A stretch of 64,000 nucleotides of DNA from Acorus gramineus (taxonomy: Eukaryota; Streptophyta; Magnoliopsida; Acorales; Acoraceae): assembly GCA_030737835.1 (NCBI GenBank), contig JAUJYN010000049.1, positions 234,581 through 298,580 of the forward strand, given 5' to 3'. Under the pieces are notes generated by a model, which was not told where the DNA came from, ran no database searches, and was given only the letters and a program-made list of their open reading frames with translations. Positions within the stretch are counted from its first letter, which is position 1. Each line of letters starts with the position of its first letter. The position numbers were made by a program, and so were the translations under genes. Shown in pieces: positions 59,605 to 64,000 of this stretch.

Positions 59605-60520
59605 ATGAGAATGGAGTTGGAGTTGAATGATTCTTTAAATGGTTAGAGTACTGAATTAGAATTAAACAGTCATGTGAATGATTATAGTGAAGAAATCCAG
59701 TTGAATCCTTCTATCAATATTTTGACGGAAGTTGTAGAATTAAATGTTTCTGATGAAAATGTTGAAGATGCAAGGGTGCCAAAAATTGATATGGAATTTG
59801 ATGATGAAGATATAGCATATTAGTTCTATAATAAGTATATATGCTAAAAAATCAGGTTTTAGTATTTGTAAATCAAGCGTTAAGTTCAACTCTGAAAATG
59901 TTGTTACAAGCATGATTTTCGTGAGAATAAGAAAGGAGAAAAAAATGGTGAAAAAACCAAGGCTAGAAACAAGAACTGGTTGTAATGCATTTATGTTCTC
60001 ATCAAAATTATGCATACAAAGAGGTATCATGTTAGCGGATTTGAAGATAATCATAACCATAATTTGACAATTCCAAGCAAAATTCACATGTTGAGGTCAC
60101 ATAGGAGGTTATATGAATCTCAAGCTACTCAGATAGATTTGTCGGATAGTTAAGGAATAACCCCAACATCTTCATATGAGCTAATTAGCAAACAGGTTGG
60201 CGGTCGACGAAATTTAAATGTTTCTTATGTTGATTACAAAAGTTTTAATGATGTGAACCAATTTAATAAGGTAACTTTTTTTGAACTACATCATTTATAT
60301 ATATTGTTTAATCATTATCATTTGAATTAATTTATTTTCAATGTCAAATTATTTTCTTTTGTGATTAACATTTATCATTTCAGATTGAAAAACAATTCAA
60401 ATCACATCCTACTACACATATCCAAAGATTTGATGTAAATAGTTCTCAGGAAAACCATCAAAGTAGTGATGGGAGACACACAGACAAATTTGAAGTCAAT
60501 GAGGAGCACTAATTGAAATA
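59605..60520 (+). pseudogene. FAR1/FHY3-like (FAR1 DNA-binding domain) relic
   Basis: FAR1-family proteins descend from Mutator-like transposases and act as transcription factors. The ATG at 59605 opens an acidic N-terminus ending MEFDDEDIAY, the usual entry to the FAR1 domain. Other frames then carry SGFSICKSS, ETRTGCNAF and HVSGFEDNHNHNLTI, matching the C-C-H-H type zinc-binding domain. Stops at 59644 and near 59820 and several shifts break it. After a probable intron (60270-60383) a tail reads IEKQFKSHPTTHIQRF. No MULE transposase or SWIM domain follows, so it is a truncated, dead copy. Confidence 0.72.
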
Positions 60521-60828
60521 TTCAAGTATAAGAAGACAACCAGTCAAATAAAAGAAGAAGCAAGAAGACAAAGATTTTTTATTTATTTAATGTTATTTTC
60601 TTGGACTTATTTATAAGACATTTTCTATTAGCAACAATATCAAATTGGTTTTACAGATAATATATGTAAGTGAATAATGCCATTTAACTTTTTATTGTCA
60701 TCTCATTTGTTTGTTATGAAATGATTGACTTGAATGCCTATTCTTAAATAAAATGAAAATCTTATACTCATTTTTTTAAAGTCTTCAACGTAGTCCGCTC
60801 ATTTTTATAAAAAAAATTAAAACAATTA
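60521..60828. other. intergenic DNA
   Basis: AT-rich, directly left of the Gypsy LTR that starts at 60829. No feature is recognised. Confidence 0.4.
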
Positions 60829-63800
60829 TGTCACGCCCCAGGGCGGCCGTCCCCGGGACGCGGCAAGTGTATATATGATATCAGTAAACAGGAGTTCAAT
60901 AACATACTCACACAACAGCTAAAATGACAACACAGATAAAAGCAGGGCTGACATGATATATACACCAAATGCGGAAGCTAAAAGACTGAATCTGTAATCA
61001 AAACATACTACAGACTCGATACATAATCATATGTCCTGTGAGAGCCAACATGTCCATATACACATACAAATACAATCCATACTAGGTGCCCAAGCACAGA
61101 AATATATACATACAATGAAAGAGAAGGATGCTGATGGCCTCAAAACTCGAGGGACGTGGCGCTACTCCGCTACTGGTGTAGTCGCTCGGGAAGCTCCTCC
61201 TTCAAGTCCTCCTCAGTGATCACTGAAAAAGATTTTATGCGAGGGGTGAGCCACACGCTCAGTGAATAGCACAACCCATGCATACAGTTTATATTAACCA
61301 CATTTAATCAAGTCACTAGCCTCAAAGTGGCGTAAACAACACAAGTCCGGGGGTTCGTTACAACGCCGAACCACCATACCCTCACCCTCACCCCTCAATA
61401 GGTGACAAAGGATGTTGGGACTTAATAGGTTGATAATCATCCTTACACAATCCAGTGGGTCGCCACATCGCCGGCCCACCATACCCTCACCCCTCAATAG
61501 GTGACATAGGCTCTTGGGACTGACTAGGCTGTTGGTCACCCTTGGTCCACCGATAGTCTCTCCCCACTCCGTAGGTCGTTTGGCCACTCCCACATTCAGC
61601 ACAGTCCATCTACCAAATCAGGAGGTGCCTACTGATGGGAGCCCCTGCACGGGACAACCTTTCTAACGCTGAGGTAGTCTCTACACGGATCCAACGAAGG
61701 GAACAGAACAGCCTATCCATCGCATATGATCCACTCGGATCCGCTGACAGCACATCTCTACTACTCTAATGTCTTGAATTCTTCAGAATTCCACCAGCGC
61801 GCATAACCAAGATGCGGGGAATACATAAGATAAAAATGAGGAAAAGAGACCTTGGGAGGGCAACCTGAGGTCCCGATATAGGACATCCGCCAACCAAACA
61901 AGGAACACGGAGTACCCTAGCCCGGGTCTCAATGTTTACCTCGCAAGGCCCCCTTATATTCCCCAAGGCATGCTAACAATATCACAAGCTTGCATTTAAG
62001 TAAATAAATCAAACTAATAGGACGCATGCATAGGTCAGGGCTTTCCTAGCATGATAACAAGGTGACAGGATGCACGGCTCATGCACATATCCTAAGGGTG
62101 CAAGTCCCTAACATACAAGTCTAGGGTGGCATGCATTCTACACATAAATCATGCTTGCATGGATTACAATAAAACAGTTAATATTAACTATGTGCCCCAG
62201 GGGAGGACGGTACACGCCCAAGTGCATGTAGCGCCTCCCAAACTGGGTTGGGTTGTCCCACTCACCGGAAGTCGGGTCGTCGCGCGACCGTCCGTCAAGA
62301 TCTGCAAGACAGGGTATCAACTTGGTGAGTAAAATCCACAAATACCACAAAATACACAAAAACATACAAATAAACACCCAACACTCGGGCAAACGTGCAT
62401 ACGGCCCGTACGCACGCTAGCCCGAGCACCCCAACTCACTCCCGCACCCCCGGCAACCACCCGCACGGCCACCCGCCCCCGGATGCACCGCCGCGCCTCA
62501 GCCCGCGCACCCAGGCGCACCGCCGGGCCCCTGCCCGCCGCCTGGACACGCCGCCGAGCCTCCCGGGTGCACCGCGCGCCCACTGCGCCCCATCGCAGCA
62601 GCCCGCGCGCACCCGCACGCCCCGCGCTGGTCCGCGAGCACACCGCACGTGCCGCGCACCCAGCGCCTCGCCCCGCGCGCACCTCCGCTGCCTCGCCGCG
62701 CTCCGCGCGCACCCCGCGTGCACCACCGGCTCGCCCAGCACTCCACAGACTCGCCGCGCGCGCACAGCGTGCCTGCGCCCCTGCGCAGCGCTCCGCGCGC
62801 ACCCCGCACGGCGCCCTGCACGCATGCCCACTCGACCAGCACCCCCAGCACACTCGCGCCCAGCGCCCAGCACGCGCGCCCTGCTGGCCTCCAGCTCCAC
62901 CCGAGCGCACGCCCGCGCGCACGCCCGCACGCACGCACGCGCGCGCCCTGCCAGCTGCTGCGCCTGTGCTGCCTGTGCTGCTGCCTGTGCTGCTGCCCTG
63001 CCCGAGATCACTAGCCACTCTGCCCGAGCACCTCTACCACCAACCGCCGGCCACCGACGGCCTCCGACCGCCCCCAACCACCTCCGACAGCCACCCACAG
63101 CCGCCGACCACCACCCAACCCCAAAACCCCCCTCCTAACAAGCATCTAAGCCAAAAAGAAGAGGAAAAAGAGCTTACCAAGGGGAGGAAGGGATGTCCGG
63201 TTGCTCTCCGCGCACCGAAACGCTTCCCCAAAGGTCTCTACCACCAAGACCTATTCCCACCTCCGAAATGGCTCGGATCTGAGGAGAAGAGAGGGCGGAT
63301 GAAAGGGCTAGGTAGGCCGGAATCCGGATTTGAAAACACCGGGGTGTAGATCGGGACCGGATCTACACTTTCTATGCTTTAGGTTTTTGGGTTTGAGGAC
63401 TCTAGGGGGCTCAAAAGCTTGAAAAAGAGAGAGGGGAGAGAGAAAATGTGCTCGGAGAAGAAGATGAATAGGGGGCTTTAGTCGTGGGATTTCTTTAAAA
63501 CCACCCCCATCCCACTTATACTCACACCCCTAATTAGTTTAGCCCTAATTAGGTTTAGGGGGCTTAAGGGGGGTTTTTAAGTGGGTTTGACTTAAGTCAA
63601 CTCAACCACACAAAAGGACAAAAGTGGTTGACCAAGTCATGGGCCCACTTTGACCGAGTCAACTCTCCCAATGACTTCTCGCTCGGTCAAAACCCGGATA
63701 CGCCCCGGAACTGTGAAATTCTGAAACGTACCGGAATTCGATGAAAATTTCATGAGTGGCTTAGAATGGCACCAGGACACATAATATGCAGTTAGATTTT

Positions 63801-63939
63801 CAATCGGAGTCCTCTAGCTCAGGACGATAGCTAACAGTCTAAAATTTTAGCGGTTCCGATCGAAAAACGAAAAAAACTCAAAAACTGCCAAAATGCTCCA
63901 ATGGTTACCAGCAGGCCAAAAAGTGACACATATATAACA
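60829..63939 (-). mobile_element. Gypsy 3' LTR (3111 bp) of an element running off the right edge
   Basis: Reverse orientation: starts TGTCACGCCCCAGGGCGG and ends ATATATAACA at 63939. It has the same parts as the other LTRs: G-rich units at about 61375-61500, an acceptor-like site at 62302-62304, a GC-rich block, a donor-like site at 63176-63177, a leader and a TATA-like region near 63515. Immediately outside is a polypurine tract and pol-end-like sequence, so the body of the element must lie to the right of the window. The matching target duplication cannot be checked. Confidence 0.88.
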
Positions 63940-64000
63940 TTCTCCCCCCCTTAGGAAATTTTGTCCTCAAAATAAATACAAGAACATCTAAGAAGGGAAA
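63940..64000 (-). mobile_element. Gypsy polypurine tract and possible end of pol
   Basis: On the minus strand CCTAAGGGGGGGAGAA directly precedes the LTR start and is the plus-strand primer. Just before it the sequence reads GAGGACAAAATTTCCTAA, giving EDKIS and a stop, the sort of terminus seen on Gypsy pol polyproteins. Only about 60 bp of the interior is inside the window. Confidence 0.75.

Noticed and set aside
59740-60087. 115-codon minus-strand open frame
   Set aside because: It is the antisense shadow of the FAR1-like pseudogene, which has recognisable motifs on the plus strand.

Overview
The window is nuclear DNA from a repeat-rich flowering-plant genome. I cannot name the species. The evidence is a single R2R3-MYB gene with the two canonical plant intron positions, Copia, Gypsy and L1-type retrotransposons, Tourist-like and Mutator-like MITEs, and an AT-rich background. 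No prokaryotic, organellar or CRISPR features and no convincing RNA genes were seen.

Layout. 1-3600: AT-rich intergenic DNA with a tandem duplication, a Copia/TRIM-like relic and the MYB upstream region. 3682-5787: the only apparently intact host gene, a three-exon subgroup-14-like (RAX/MYB36 type) R2R3-MYB on the + strand. 5788-17050: MITEs and fold-backs (6345-7065, 7900-8174, 13257-13520), a solo LTR with target-site duplication (11023-11869), a Copia-like 5' LTR with primer site (13524-13703), a GC-rich minisatellite and an Athila-like LTR (14179-15737). 17060-25487: a decayed L1-type LINE whose reverse-transcriptase core is replaced by Gypsy LTR pieces in inverted and direct orientation (19583-23161). 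25500-30480: small DNA elements, including one Tourist-like element nested in another of the same family, and a second decayed LINE. 30702-38135: scattered exons of a malectin/LRR-type receptor kinase pseudogene on the - strand. 38304-48169: a Copia element on the - strand with both LTRs, PBS, PPT, gag and pol, split by a solo Gypsy LTR (42756-46151). 48170-51100: MITE and AT-rich DNA. 51102-54387: another solo Gypsy LTR with a 5-bp target duplication. 54668-57812: a palindromic pair of Athila-like LTRs flanked by a 5-bp target duplication. 59600-60520: a FAR1/FHY3-like pseudogene. 60829-63939: a Gypsy 3' LTR whose element continues past the right edge.

Most notable are two things. The first is the inverted-LTR structure at 54668-57812: two head-to-head LTRs with U5/PBS ends inward and U3 ends outward, inserted as one unit with duplication GATCA. 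A related LTR at 14179-15737 carries a short inverted U3 remnant, and inverted Gypsy LTR ends occur at 19583-21730. The second is the family of about 3.1-3.4 kb Gypsy LTRs. Each has a TATA-type promoter, splice signals that bound a roughly 0.9-1.1 kb very GC-rich segment (a candidate leader intron), and tandem repeat units carrying a G-quadruplex motif in varying copy number.

Apart from the MYB gene, almost everything here is mobile DNA or its remains. The nesting order is readable: the Gypsy solo LTR is younger than the Copia element it splits, the Gypsy pieces are younger than the LINE, and the inner Tourist copy is younger than the outer one.
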